Of a stretch of DNA of 64,000 nucleotides, positions 49,329-57,818 are shown one piece after another. The DNA is from Rubrivivax benzoatilyticus JA2 = ATCC BAA-35 (lineage in GTDB: Bacteria > Pseudomonadota > Gammaproteobacteria > Burkholderiales > Burkholderiaceae_C), in NCBI RefSeq assembly GCF_000190375.1, contig NZ_AEWG01000063.1, positions 1 to 64,000 of the forward strand. The letters run 5' to 3'. The first letter of the stretch is position 1, and every line of letters starts with the position of its first letter. The position numbers were made by a program, and so were the translations under genes. The notes beneath the pieces were generated by a model. That model was not told where the DNA came from. It saw only the letters and a program-made list of their open reading frames with translations, and did not search any database.

Positions 49329-50060
49329 ATGGCCCAGACCCATTTCGGCTACCAGACCGTCGACGAGAGCGAGAAGGCGCGCCGTGTGCGCGGCGTCTTC
49401 GACTCGGTCGCCTCCCGCTACGACCTGATGAACGACCTGCTGTCGATGGGCATGCACCGGGCGTGGAAGGCCTACACGGTGGCGGTGGCCAACGTGAAGC
49501 CGGGCGACCGCGTGCTCGACATCGCCGGCGGCACCGGCGACCTGGCGCGCGCCTTCGCGCGCAAGGTCGGCGAGAGCGGCACCGTCGTGCACACCGACAT
49601 CAACGAGGCCATGCTGCGCACCGGCCGCGACCGCCTGCTCGACGAGGGCCTGGTGCTGCCGACGACGACCTGCGACGCCGAGCACCTGCCGTTCGCCAGC
49701 GGCAGCTTCGACCTCGTCACCGTCGCCTTCGGCCTGCGCAACATGACGCACAAGGACGCCGCGCTGCGCGAGATGGGCCGTGTGCTGCGCGACGGCGGCC
49801 GGCTGATGGTGCTGGAGTTCTCCAAGGTCGCCGCGCCGCTGGCGAAACCCTACGACTGGTATTCCTTCAACGTCATGCCGAAGATCGGGCGTTTCGTGGC
49901 CGGCGACGAGGACAGCTACCGCTACCTCGCCGAGTCGATCCGCATGCACCCCGACCAGCAGACGCTCAAGACGATGATGAAGGAAGCCGGCTTCGGCCAC
50001 GTCGACGTGCACAACATGAGCGCGGGTGTCGTCGCGCTGCACGTGGGGATCAAGTGCTGA
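49329..50060 (+). CDS. ubiE: ubiquinone/menaquinone C-methyltransferase UbiE
   Basis: UbiE methylates the ring carbon of demethoxy-ubiquinol precursors with SAM. It has 243 residues. The SAM motif is [20 protein letters not shown], the family motifs [20 protein letters not shown] and [20 protein letters not shown] are present, and [12 protein letters not shown] completes the fold. It overlaps the following Tim44-domain gene by 7 bp. Confidence 0.97.
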   Translation: MAQTHFGYQTVDESEKARRVRGVFDSVASRYDLMNDLLSMGMHRAWKAYTVAVANVKPGDRVLDIAGGTGDLARAFARKVGESGTVVHTDINEAMLRTGRDRLLDEGLVLPTTTCDAEHLPFASGSFDLVTVAFGLRNMTHKDAALREMGRVLRDGGRLMVLEFSKVAAPLAKPYDWYSFNVMPKIGRFVAGDEDSYRYLAESIRMHPDQQTLKTMMKEAGFGHVDVHNMSAGVVALHVGIKC

Positions 50061-50500
50061 GTCGGCTGGCGCGCCTGAAGCGGCGCGTCGTCCCGCTGCG
50101 GCCCGTCGCGCGTCCCGCCCCCGTGGCGGCCGCCGGCGACGACGTCGAGGCTTTCCTGCGTGTCGCGCGGGCCAGCTTCGTCGAGCTGCAGGCCGCCTGG
50201 GACGCCGCCGATCTGCGCGCGCTGGCCGCCATCACCACCGAGGAGCTGCTGGCCGAGCTGCGCGAGCAGCTCGAGGTGCGCGGCCCCGGTCCCAACCGCA
50301 CCGAGGTGCTGGCGCTCGAGGCCCGGCTGCTCGGGCTCGACGAGGTCGGCGACGGCCTCGTCGCCAGCGTCGAGTTCTCGGGCTGGATCCGCGAGCGCCT
50401 CGAGGAGCGCGCCGCGCCGTTCCGCGAGCTCTGGCTGCTCGCCAACCTGAAGTCCGCCGACCGCGGCTGGCAGATCGCGCGCGTCCAGGCGCTGAGCTGA
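50054..50500 (+). CDS. Tim44-like domain protein, short form
   Basis: The 148 residues start at a GTG inside the end of ubiE. The Tim44-like domain spans about 30-148: [40 protein letters not shown], then [18 protein letters not shown] and [10 protein letters not shown]. Homologues after ubiE in Burkholderiales usually have about 300 residues, with a signal sequence, Gly-rich and transmembrane segments ahead of this domain. Those are missing here; only about 28 basic, Pro-rich residues precede it. It may be a truncated but working gene. The function of bacterial Tim44 proteins is not established. Confidence 0.82.
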   Translation: MLSRLARLKRRVVPLRPVARPAPVAAAGDDVEAFLRVARASFVELQAAWDAADLRALAAITTEELLAELREQLEVRGPGPNRTEVLALEARLLGLDEVGDGLVASVEFSGWIRERLEERAAPFRELWLLANLKSADRGWQIARVQALS

Positions 50501-50552
50501 GCGCCCCGTGCCGTGCCGGCGCCGGATGCGCGTCGGCAGGCCGCCCAGCGCC

Positions 50553-50558
50553 TACACT
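50553..50558 (+). promoter_or_regulatory. -10-like element before ugd
   Basis: TACACT, 31 nt upstream of the ugd TTG, in the gap after the Tim44-domain gene. No -35 is seen. Confidence 0.4.
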
Positions 50559-50589
50559 CCCGGCCAGTCGTTTGCCAGGAGCGTTCACG

Positions 50590-51918
50590 TTGAAAGTCAC
50601 CGTCGTCGGTACCGGTTATGTCGGCCTCGTCACAGGCGCCTGTCTGTCCGAGATGGGCAACCACGTCGTCTGCCTCGACGTCGACGAGCGCAAGATCCGC
50701 ATCCTCAACGAGGGCGGCATCCCGATCCACGAACCCGGGCTCGAGGAGATCGTGCGCCGCAACGCCGCCGCCGGCCGGCTGCAGTTCACGACCGACGTCG
50801 AGACCGCCGTCGCGCACGGCACGGTGCAGTTCATCGGCGTCGGCACGCCGCCCGACGAGGACGGCTCGGCCGACCTGCAGTACGTGCTGGCCGCGGCGCG
50901 CAACATCGGCCGCCACATGACCGACTACAAGGTCATCGTCGACAAGAGCACGGTGCCGGTGGGCACCGCGGCCAAGGTGCGCGACGCGGTGCGCCAGGCG
51001 CTGGCCGAGCGCGGGCTGGAGATGGACTTCTCGGTCGTCTCCAACCCCGAGTTCCTGAAGGAGGGCGCCGCGGTCGAGGACTGCATGCGTCCGGACCGCA
51101 TCGTCGTCGGCGCCGACGACGAGCGTGCGGTGCTGCTGATGCGCGCGCTGTACACGCCGTTCATGCGCAACCACGACCGCCTGCTGGTCATGGACCTGCC
51201 CAGCGCCGAGTTCACCAAGTACGCCGCCAACGCGATGCTGGCCACGCGCATCAGCTTCATGAACGAGCTGTCGCGCCTGGCCGAGAAGGTCGGCGCCGAC
51301 ATCGAGAGCGTGCGCAAGGGCATCGGCAGCGATCCGCGCATCGGCACCCACTTCCTGTACGCCGGCACCGGCTATGGCGGCAGCTGCTTCCCGAAGGACG
51401 TCAAGGCGCTGATCCACACCGGGCGCGAGAACGGCGTGCGGCTGGAGGTGCTGGAGGCCGTCGAGTCGGTCAACGACCGGCAGAAGCTGGTGCTGGTCGA
51501 CAAGATCGTCGCGCGCTACGGCGAGGACCTCGCCGGCCGCACCTTCGCGCTCTGGGGCCTGGCCTTCAAGCCCAACACCGACGACATGCGCGAGGCGCCC
51601 AGCCGCGTCGTCGTCGAGGCGCTGCTGGCGCGTGGCGCGCGGGTTCGCGCCTATGACCCGGTGGCGATGGACGAGGCGCGCCGCGTGATGGAAGGCCTGC
51701 AGGGCGTCGACTTCGTCGCCTCGCAGGCCGAGGCGCTGGCCGGCGCCGACGCGCTGGTCGTCGTCACCGAGTGGAAGGAATTCCGCAACCCCGACTTCGA
51801 CGGCATCAAGGCGGCGCTCAAGCAGCCGGTGATCTTCGACGGCCGCAACCTCTACGACCCGGCCTACATGAAGTCGCTGGGCTTCGAGTACCGCGCGATC
51901 GGCCGCGCCGGGGCCTGA
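50590..51918 (+). CDS. ugd: UDP-glucose 6-dehydrogenase
   Basis: Ugd oxidises UDP-glucose to UDP-glucuronate with NAD, supplying capsule, exopolysaccharide or lipid A sugars. The 442 residues begin at a TTG ([20 protein letters not shown]) with AGGAG 8 bp upstream. The catalytic Cys lies in [16 protein letters not shown]; other blocks are [40 protein letters not shown] and [15 protein letters not shown]. It is convergent with manC and 42 bp from it. Confidence 0.95.
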   Translation: MKVTVVGTGYVGLVTGACLSEMGNHVVCLDVDERKIRILNEGGIPIHEPGLEEIVRRNAAAGRLQFTTDVETAVAHGTVQFIGVGTPPDEDGSADLQYVLAAARNIGRHMTDYKVIVDKSTVPVGTAAKVRDAVRQALAERGLEMDFSVVSNPEFLKEGAAVEDCMRPDRIVVGADDERAVLLMRALYTPFMRNHDRLLVMDLPSAEFTKYAANAMLATRISFMNELSRLAEKVGADIESVRKGIGSDPRIGTHFLYAGTGYGGSCFPKDVKALIHTGRENGVRLEVLEAVESVNDRQKLVLVDKIVARYGEDLAGRTFALWGLAFKPNTDDMREAPSRVVVEALLARGARVRAYDPVAMDEARRVMEGLQGVDFVASQAEALAGADALVVVTEWKEFRNPDFDGIKAALKQPVIFDGRNLYDPAYMKSLGFEYRAIGRAGA

Positions 51919-51929
51919 TCCCGACCCCG

Positions 51930-51952
51930 GGGCCCGGCATGGCGCCGGGCCC
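51930..51952. terminator. shared hairpin between convergent ugd and manC
   Basis: The perfect 9 bp stem GGGCCCGGC/GCCGGGCCC with loop ATGGC occupies most of the 42 bp gap between two convergent genes. It has no T-tract on either side, so termination is probable but not certain. Confidence 0.55.
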
Positions 51953-51960
51953 GTGCCGGT

Positions 51961-53403
51961 TCAGCCGGCGGTGCGCCCGTAGGTGTCCTCGAAGCGCACG
52001 ATGTCGTCCTCGCCGAGGTAGCTGCCCGACTGCACCTCGATCAGCTCCAGCGGCAGCTTGCCCGGGTTGCGCAGCCGGTGCGTCTCGCCCAGCGGGATGT
52101 AGGTGCTCTGGTTCTCGGTGAGCAGGATCACCTTGTCGCCGACCGTCACCTCGGCGGTGCCGCTGACGACGATCCAGTGCTCGGCGCGGTGGTGGTGCAT
52201 CTGCAGGCTCAGGGATGCGCCCGGCTTGACCATGATGCGCTTGACCTGGTGGCGCGGCCCGGCGTCGACGCTGTCGTACCAGCCCCAGGGCCGGTGCACC
52301 TTGCGGTGCAGCGTGTGCTCGCCGCGGCGGGCGCTGCCCAGCCGGTTGACGATCTGCTTGACCTCCTGGCTGCGCGCGCGGTCGGCCACCAGCACCGCGT
52401 CCGGCGTCTCGACGACGACGACGTCGTCGAGCCCGACCACGCCGACCAGCCGGCTCGTCGCGTGCACCAGCGTGCCGCGGCTGTCGTGCACGATGGCGTC
52501 GCCGACCGCGGCGTTGCCGTCGGTGTCCTTGGCGGCGACCTGCCACACCGCCTCCCAGGCGCCGAGGTCGTTCCAGCCGGCGTCGAGCTCGATCATGCGG
52601 ATGTCCTGGCCGCTACCGGGGCAGCGCTCCATCACCGCGTAGTCGACCGACTCGGCCGGCACCGCCGCGAACTCGGCCTTGCCCGGACGCACGAAACGCT
52701 GGTCGGTGCTGCGCGCGGCCCAGGCCGCGCGGCTGGCCGCGGCGATGTCCGGCCGCCAGCGCTCCAGCGCCGCCATCCAGACGCTGGCCTTCAGCACGAA
52801 CATGCCGGCGTTCCAGAAGTAGCCGCCTTCGGCCAGGTAGCGTGCCGCGGTCTCGGCGTCGGGCTTCTCGACGAACTGGGCGACGACTCGCGCACCGCTG
52901 CTGCGTTCGGTGCGGATGTAGCCGTAGCCGGTCTCCGGCCGGTCGGGCGTGATGCCGAGGATGACGATCGAGCCCTGCGCCGCGACCTCGATCGCCGCGG
53001 CCATCGCGGTGCCGAACGCGGCCTCGTCGGCCAGCGTCTGGTCGGCCGGCGTGACGACGAGCACCGGGTCGGCGCCGCCTTCGAGCGCCTGCAGCGCGGC
53101 CAGCGTCAGCGCCGGCGCGGTGTTGCGGCCCGCGGGCTCGAGCAGCACCGCGGCCGGCTCGGCGCCGAGTTCACGCAACTGGTCCAGGATCAGGAAACGG
53201 TGCTCCTCGTTGCCGACGACCAGCGGCGGCGCCGCCTTCACCGTGCCCCGGCCCAGCGCCTGCAGCCGCGCCGCGGCCTGCTGGAACAGGCTGGTGTTGC
53301 CGGCGAGCACGAGAAACTGCTTCGGATAGCCGGCGCGCGACAGCGGCCACAGCCGCGTGCCCGAGCCCCCGGCCATGACGACCGGCTGGACGGCGATGTT
53401 CAT
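51961..53403 (-). CDS. manC: mannose-1-phosphate guanylyltransferase/mannose-6-phosphate isomerase
   Basis: This type II bifunctional enzyme makes GDP-mannose and also isomerises mannose-6-phosphate. The 480 residues have the nucleotidyltransferase signature VVMAGGSGTRLWPLSRAGYP, KQFL, EPAGRNTAPA and FVEKPD in the first 350. The C-terminal cupin isomerase domain (about 360-480) has RPWGWYDSVD, SLQMHHHRAEHW and YIPLGETHRLRNPG. The ATG at 53403 overlaps the galE stop by 4 bp. The pair supplies sugars for an exopolysaccharide or O-antigen whose other genes are not here. Confidence 0.95.
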   Translation of the reverse strand: MNIAVQPVVMAGGSGTRLWPLSRAGYPKQFLVLAGNTSLFQQAAARLQALGRGTVKAAPPLVVGNEEHRFLILDQLRELGAEPAAVLLEPAGRNTAPALTLAALQALEGGADPVLVVTPADQTLADEAAFGTAMAAAIEVAAQGSIVILGITPDRPETGYGYIRTERSSGARVVAQFVEKPDAETAARYLAEGGYFWNAGMFVLKASVWMAALERWRPDIAAASRAAWAARSTDQRFVRPGKAEFAAVPAESVDYAVMERCPGSGQDIRMIELDAGWNDLGAWEAVWQVAAKDTDGNAAVGDAIVHDSRGTLVHATSRLVGVVGLDDVVVVETPDAVLVADRARSQEVKQIVNRLGSARRGEHTLHRKVHRPWGWYDSVDAGPRHQVKRIMVKPGASLSLQMHHHRAEHWIVVSGTAEVTVGDKVILLTENQSTYIPLGETHRLRNPGKLPLELIEVQSGSYLGEDDIVRFEDTYGRTAG

Positions 53404-54416
53404 GCTTCGAACCCCCGGGGATTGTTCTGTTGCCAGCGCCAGCTGTCGGTGCACATGCGCTCCAGGCCGTGCCGCGCCTGCCAGCCGAGCAGCGACTGCG
53501 CCTGCGACGGGTCGGCCCAGCAGGCGGCGACGTCGCCGGGCCGGCGCGGCACGATTCTGTACGGAACCGGCCGCCCGCTGGCCCGCGCGAACGCGGTGAC
53601 GACCTCCAGCACCGAGTGGCCGCGCCCGGTGCCCAGGTTGACGGTGAACGAACCCGGCGCGTCGAGCAGCCGGCGCAGCGCCGCGACGTGGCCGTCGGCG
53701 AGGTCGCAGACGTGGATGTAGTCGCGCACGCCGGTGCCGTCGGGTGTCGGGTAGTCGTCGCCGAAGACCTGCAGGAACTCGCGCCGGCCGACCGCGACCT
53801 GCGTCACGTAGGGCATCAGGTTGTTCGGCGTGCCGCGCGGGTCCTCGCCGATGCGCCCGCTCTCGTGCGCGCCGACGGGGTTGAAGTAGCGCAGGCAGGC
53901 GGTCTGCCAGGCCGGATCGGCGGCGCCCAGGTCGCGCAGGATCTGCTCGCCGACGAGCTTGGTCTGGCCGTAGGGGTTGGTCGCGGTGAGCCGCGCGTCC
54001 TCGCGGATCGGCAGCGACTCGGGGTCGCCGTAGACCGTGGCGCTGGAGCTGAAGACGAATCGCGTGCAGCCGTGGCGGCGCATCGTGCGGCAGACGTTGA
54101 GCAGGCCGCCGAGGTTGTTCGCGTAGTACTCCAGCGGCTTGGCGGTCGATTCGCCGACGGCCTTGAACGCGGCGAAGTGCACCGTCGCGTCGATGCGGTG
54201 GCGCTGGAACACGCCCTCCATCGCCGCGGCGTCGCAGACGTCGGCGCGCTCGAAGACCGGCGGCCGGCCGCCGAGCTCGTGCAGCCGCTCCAGGACGACG
54301 GGCGAGCTGTTGGAGAAGTCGTCGACGCCGACGACCTCGAAGCCGGCGGCCTGCAGCGCCAGCCAGGTGTGCGAGGCGATGTAGCCGGTCGCGCCGGTGA
54401 GGAGGATGGTGGCCAT
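53400..54416 (-). CDS. galE: UDP-glucose 4-epimerase
   Basis: GalE interconverts UDP-glucose and UDP-galactose. It has 338 residues, the normal length. The NAD motif is LLTGATGYIASHTWLAL (GxxGxxA variant), the catalytic residues are in SSSATVYG and the YxxxK motif of NPYGQTKLVGEQI, and RYFNPVGAHESGRIGEDP, GTGVRDYIHVCDLADGHVAA and NLGTGRGHSVLEVV follow. It is the first gene of galE-manC. Upstream, facing ubiJ, there is a 142 bp gap. Confidence 0.95.
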   Translation of the reverse strand: MATILLTGATGYIASHTWLALQAAGFEVVGVDDFSNSSPVVLERLHELGGRPPVFERADVCDAAAMEGVFQRHRIDATVHFAAFKAVGESTAKPLEYYANNLGGLLNVCRTMRRHGCTRFVFSSSATVYGDPESLPIREDARLTATNPYGQTKLVGEQILRDLGAADPAWQTACLRYFNPVGAHESGRIGEDPRGTPNNLMPYVTQVAVGRREFLQVFGDDYPTPDGTGVRDYIHVCDLADGHVAALRRLLDAPGSFTVNLGTGRGHSVLEVVTAFARASGRPVPYRIVPRRPGDVAACWADPSQAQSLLGWQARHGLERMCTDSWRWQQNNPRGFEA

Positions 54417-54546
54417 GCCCTATTGCATCACGAGCGGGGCCGGGCGCCGCGCGCGAAGCCGCCGCCCCGGCGGCCTTGCGCGCGCCGGCCGCCGAATCGC
54501 GCAGCAAGCTGCAATGGCGCAAGATCGATGCCGGGCGCCGCCTGCC

Positions 54547-54552
54547 TACAAT
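54547..54552 (+). promoter_or_regulatory. -10 element of the ubiJ-ubiB transcript
   Basis: TACAAT ends 6 nt before the ubiJ ATG at 54559. A start at the usual distance gives a leaderless or nearly leaderless mRNA. No Shine-Dalgarno is visible in GCGACG. The -35 region has no clear match. Confidence 0.5.
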
Positions 54553-54558
54553 GCGACG

Positions 54559-55077
54559 ATGCTGCAAACCCTCAACAGCCTGCTCGCGCCGGCCGTGCTG
54601 GAACGGCTGACGCTGGTCATCAACCACGTGCTGTCCAGCGAATCGGTCGCCACCGAGCGGCTCAAGCCGCACGCCGGGCGCACGCTCGAGCTCGCCGCGA
54701 GCGCCTGGCCCTCGCTGCTGCCGCCGCCGCCGGTGCTCGCCTTCCGCGTCACGCCCGCCGGTCTGCTCGAATGGTGCGGCCTGGACCGCCCGGCCTCCTG
54801 TGATCTCGCGCTGCGTGTCGACGCCGCCAACCCGGCGCTGCTGCTGGCGCGCGCGCTCGGCGGCGAGCTGCCCCCGGTGGCCATCGACGGCGACGCCCAA
54901 CTCGCCGGCGACGTCAACTGGCTGATGCAGAACCTGCGCTGGGACGTCGCCGCCGATCTCGAGCGTTTCTTCGGCCCGGTCGTCGCGCAGCAGCTGCACC
55001 GCATGGGTTCGGCCGTCGCGCACGCGCTGCGCAGCGCGGTGCAGGGCCTGGGCCGCGTGCGGCCGCGCTCGCGCTGA
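54559..55077 (+). CDS. ubiJ: ubiquinone biosynthesis accessory factor UbiJ
   Basis: UbiJ binds ubiquinone intermediates within the Ubi complex through an SCP2 lipid-binding domain. The 172 residues contain [60 protein letters not shown] and [20 protein letters not shown]. It precedes ubiB by 31 bp. In related genomes it directly follows ubiE and the Tim44 gene; here ugd-manC-galE lie between. Confidence 0.9.
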   Translation: MLQTLNSLLAPAVLERLTLVINHVLSSESVATERLKPHAGRTLELAASAWPSLLPPPPVLAFRVTPAGLLEWCGLDRPASCDLALRVDAANPALLLARALGGELPPVAIDGDAQLAGDVNWLMQNLRWDVAADLERFFGPVVAQQLHRMGSAVAHALRSAVQGLGRVRPRSR

Positions 55078-55108
55078 CGCTGCCCGTCCTCACCGTCCGG
55101 AACCCGAG

Positions 55109-56665
55109 ATGCGGCGTGTCGCCCGCCTGATCTTCATCGTCTTCACCGTCCTGCGCTTCGGCCTGGACGAGGTCGCGCTGTCGGCCTTCCGCCAGCCCTG
55201 GGTGCGCATGCTGGTGCGCCTGGTCACGTTCGGCCGCCGCCTGGACGAGCCGCGTGGCGTGCGCCTGCGCCGCGCCTTCGAGCGTCTGGGGCCGATCTTC
55301 GTGAAGTTCGGCCAGGTGCTGTCCACGCGGCGCGACCTGCTGCCGCTGGATCTCGCCGACGAACTCGCCAAGCTGCAGGACCGTGTGCCGCCGTTCCCGC
55401 CGGCGGTCGCGCGTGCGCTCGTCGAGCGCGCCTTCGGCCGCGGCATCGACGACATCTTCAGCCACTTCGAGACCGAGCCGGTGGCCAGCGCGTCGATCGC
55501 GCAGGTGCACTTCGCGACGCTGAAGGACGGCCGCGAGGTCGCCGTCAAGGTGCTGCGCCCGGGCATGCTCGAGGTCATCGACGACGACCTGACGCTGCTG
55601 CACACGCTGGCGCGCTGGGTCGAGCGCCTGTCGGCCGACGGCAAGCGGCTGCGCCCGCGCGAGGTCGTCGCCGAGTTCGACGTCTACCTGCACGACGAGC
55701 TGGACCTCGTGCGCGAGGCCAGCAACGCCGCCCAGTTGCGGCGCAACATGGACGGGCTCGAGCTGCTGCTGGTGCCCGAGATGATCTGGGACTACTGCAC
55801 GTCCTCGGTCATCGTCATGGAGCGCATGTACGGCGTGCCGATCAGCCAGGTCGAGCGCCTGCGCGAGGCCGGCGTCGACTTCAAGAAGCTGGCGCGCGAC
55901 GGCGTCACGATCTTCTTCACCCAGGTCTTCCGCGACGGCTTCTTCCACGCCGACATGCACCCGGGCAACATCCAGGTGAGCCTGGCGAGCGAGACCTTCG
56001 GCCGCTACATCGCGCTGGACTTCGGGATCATCGGCACGCTGACCGAGACCGACAAGGAATACCTGGCCTACAACTTCCTGGCCTTCTTCCGGCGCGACTA
56101 CAAACGTGTCGCCGAGCTGCACGTAGAGAGCGGCTGGGTGCCGGCCGACACGCGCATCGACGCGCTCGAAGGCGCGATCCGCGCCGTCTGCGAGCCGCAT
56201 TTCGACCGGCCGCTGAAGGACCTGTCGCTCGGCCAGGTGCTGATGCGGCTGTTCCAGGCCTCGCGCCGCTTCAACGTCGAGATCCAGCCGCAGCTGGTGC
56301 TGCTGCAGAAGACGCTGCTGAACATCGAGGGCCTGGGCCGCCAGCTCGACCCCGAGCTGGACCTGTGGACCACGGCCAAGCCTTTCCTCGAGCGCTGGAT
56401 GAACGAGCAGATCGGCTGGCGCGGCCTGCTCGACCGGCTGCAGCACGAGGCGCCGCACTACGCGCAGATCATTCCCGAGCTGCCGCGGCTGGTGCACGCC
56501 GCGCTCAAGCCCCGGCCCGAGCCGGCGCCGTCGCCGGTGATGCTGGCGCTGCTGGCCGAGCAGCGGCGCACCAACCGGCTGCTGCAGGCGGTGCTGTGGG
56601 CGCTGGGGGGGTTTGTCGTCGGGATGGTCGTCACGCGCATCCTGCTGCAGACCTCCGGTGCCTGA
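55109..56665 (+). CDS. ubiB: ubiquinone biosynthesis kinase-like protein UbiB
   Basis: UbiB is the ABC1/ADCK-type atypical kinase-like ATPase needed for ubiquinone synthesis. It has 518 residues. The KxGQ motif is [20 protein letters not shown]; further blocks are [47 protein letters not shown], and the catalytic-loop analogue [13 protein letters not shown] with LDFGIIG. One or two C-terminal membrane helices lie at about 495-514 ([19 protein letters not shown]). Confidence 0.96.
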   Translation: MRRVARLIFIVFTVLRFGLDEVALSAFRQPWVRMLVRLVTFGRRLDEPRGVRLRRAFERLGPIFVKFGQVLSTRRDLLPLDLADELAKLQDRVPPFPPAVARALVERAFGRGIDDIFSHFETEPVASASIAQVHFATLKDGREVAVKVLRPGMLEVIDDDLTLLHTLARWVERLSADGKRLRPREVVAEFDVYLHDELDLVREASNAAQLRRNMDGLELLLVPEMIWDYCTSSVIVMERMYGVPISQVERLREAGVDFKKLARDGVTIFFTQVFRDGFFHADMHPGNIQVSLASETFGRYIALDFGIIGTLTETDKEYLAYNFLAFFRRDYKRVAELHVESGWVPADTRIDALEGAIRAVCEPHFDRPLKDLSLGQVLMRLFQASRRFNVEIQPQLVLLQKTLLNIEGLGRQLDPELDLWTTAKPFLERWMNEQIGWRGLLDRLQHEAPHYAQIIPELPRLVHAALKPRPEPAPSPVMLALLAEQRRTNRLLQAVLWALGGFVVGMVVTRILLQTSGA

Positions 56666-56696
56666 GGCCCGGCCAAAGCCCTGCCGCCGAAACGTT

Positions 56697-56702
56697 AGAA
56701 TT
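56697..56702 (+). promoter_or_regulatory. -10 element before the fmdB-like gene
   Basis: TAGAAT, 32 nt before the ATG at 56735, within a relatively A/T-rich 69 bp gap after ubiB. AAGGG (56724-56728) is a possible ribosome-binding site. No -35 is recognised. Confidence 0.45.
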
Positions 56703-56734
56703 CACGCTTTGCTTTTCAAATCAAGGGTTTAGCC

Positions 56735-57055
56735 ATGCCGATCTATGCGTACCGCTGCGCTGCCTGCGGGCACGCCCGGGACGTGCTGCAGAAGATCTCC
56801 GATCCGCTGCTGACGGTCTGCCCGGCGTGCGGCGCCGAGGCCTTCCAGAAACAGGTCACCGCCGCGGGTTTCCAGTTGAAGGGCTCGGGCTGGTACGTCA
56901 CCGATTTCCGCGGTGGCGACAGCGCCAAGACGGGCAGCACCAAGACCGAGAGCGCACCGGCCGACACCGCGGCCAAGCCGGCCGACAAGCCGGCCGAGGC
57001 CCCTGCCGCGGCCCCGGCGCCCGCGCCCACCCCCACGCCGTCGGCGGGCAGCTGA
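56735..57055 (+). CDS. FmdB family zinc-ribbon protein
   Basis: A 106-residue protein with an N-terminal zinc ribbon: PIYAYRCAACGHARDVLQK with CxxC, then DPLLTVCPACGAEAF. It matches the FmdB/CxxC_CxxC_SSSS family; the next motif FQLKGSGWYVTDFRG is conserved. The C-terminal ~45 residues are Ala/Pro/Lys-rich and disordered. The function is unknown; a regulatory role was proposed for FmdB of a methylotroph. The position before the DUF502 gene and aspS is conserved in Burkholderiales. Confidence 0.9.
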   Translation: MPIYAYRCAACGHARDVLQKISDPLLTVCPACGAEAFQKQVTAAGFQLKGSGWYVTDFRGGDSAKTGSTKTESAPADTAAKPADKPAEAPAAAPAPAPTPTPSAGS

Positions 57056-57074
57056 AGGCGCGCGAAAGCCACCC

Positions 57075-57713
57075 GTGAAAAAGTACTTCGTCGCCGGCCT
57101 GCTGGTCTGGCTGCCGCTGACGGTCACGATCTGGGTTCTGTCGTGGCTGCTCGGCGCGCTCGACGGCGTCTTCGTCAGCCTGCTGTCGGCGACGCAGGTC
57201 GTGCTGCCGCAGTCCACCCACGAGACCGTCGAGTTCCTGCGCGGCGTGCCCGGCCTCGGCGTGGCCGTCGTGCTCGCCGTGCTGCTGCTGTCGGGTGTGT
57301 TCGCCGCCAACTTCGTCGGCCAGTGGTGGCTGCGCCAGTGGGATGCGCTGATGGTGCGCATCCCGATCGTCAAGTCGATCTACAGCTCGGTCAAGCAGGT
57401 CTCGGACACGCTGTTCTCGTCCAGCGGCAACGCCTTCCGCGAGGCGGTGCTGGTGCAGTACCCGCGCCAGGGCTCGTGGACCATCGCCTTCGTCACTGGC
57501 AAGCCCGGCGGCGAGGTCGCCAGCCACCTGCCAGGCGACTTCGTCAGCGTCTACGTGCCGACGACGCCGAACCCGACCTCGGGCTTTTTCCTGATGATGC
57601 CGCGTGCCGACGTGCACGAGCTGAAGATGAGCGTCGACGAGGCGCTGAAGTACGTGATCTCGATGGGCGTCGTCGCCCCGCCCGGCACCGAGCCGCCCGC
57701 GCTGCGAAATTGA
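57075..57713 (+). CDS. DUF502 family membrane protein
   Basis: A 212-residue protein starting at a GTG (KKYFVAGLLVWLPLTVTIWV). It has two N-terminal transmembrane helices (about 4-26 and 58-80) and then a soluble domain with RIPIVKSIYSSVKQVSDTLF, VLVQYPRQGSWTIAFVTG and VYVPTTPNPTSGFFLMMP, the family hallmarks. The function is unknown. It lies 19 bp after the fmdB-like gene and before aspS, an order conserved in the group. Confidence 0.9.
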   Translation: MKKYFVAGLLVWLPLTVTIWVLSWLLGALDGVFVSLLSATQVVLPQSTHETVEFLRGVPGLGVAVVLAVLLLSGVFAANFVGQWWLRQWDALMVRIPIVKSIYSSVKQVSDTLFSSSGNAFREAVLVQYPRQGSWTIAFVTGKPGGEVASHLPGDFVSVYVPTTPNPTSGFFLMMPRADVHELKMSVDEALKYVISMGVVAPPGTEPPALRN

Positions 57714-57818
57714 CGGGGCCGGCCACCGCGGCACGCGGCCGGTCCTGAGGGCGTTCGCCGCCCCGCCACGACGCCACCCGATTCCCCGAAGAATTCCCCG
57801 AATACCTGGAGTGTCCCG

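Noticed and set aside
50054-50500. Pseudogene call for the Tim44-domain gene
   Set aside because: The frame is intact, the domain is complete and the start overlaps ubiE in the way expected for a coupled gene. Loss of the N-terminus alone is not evidence of inactivation.
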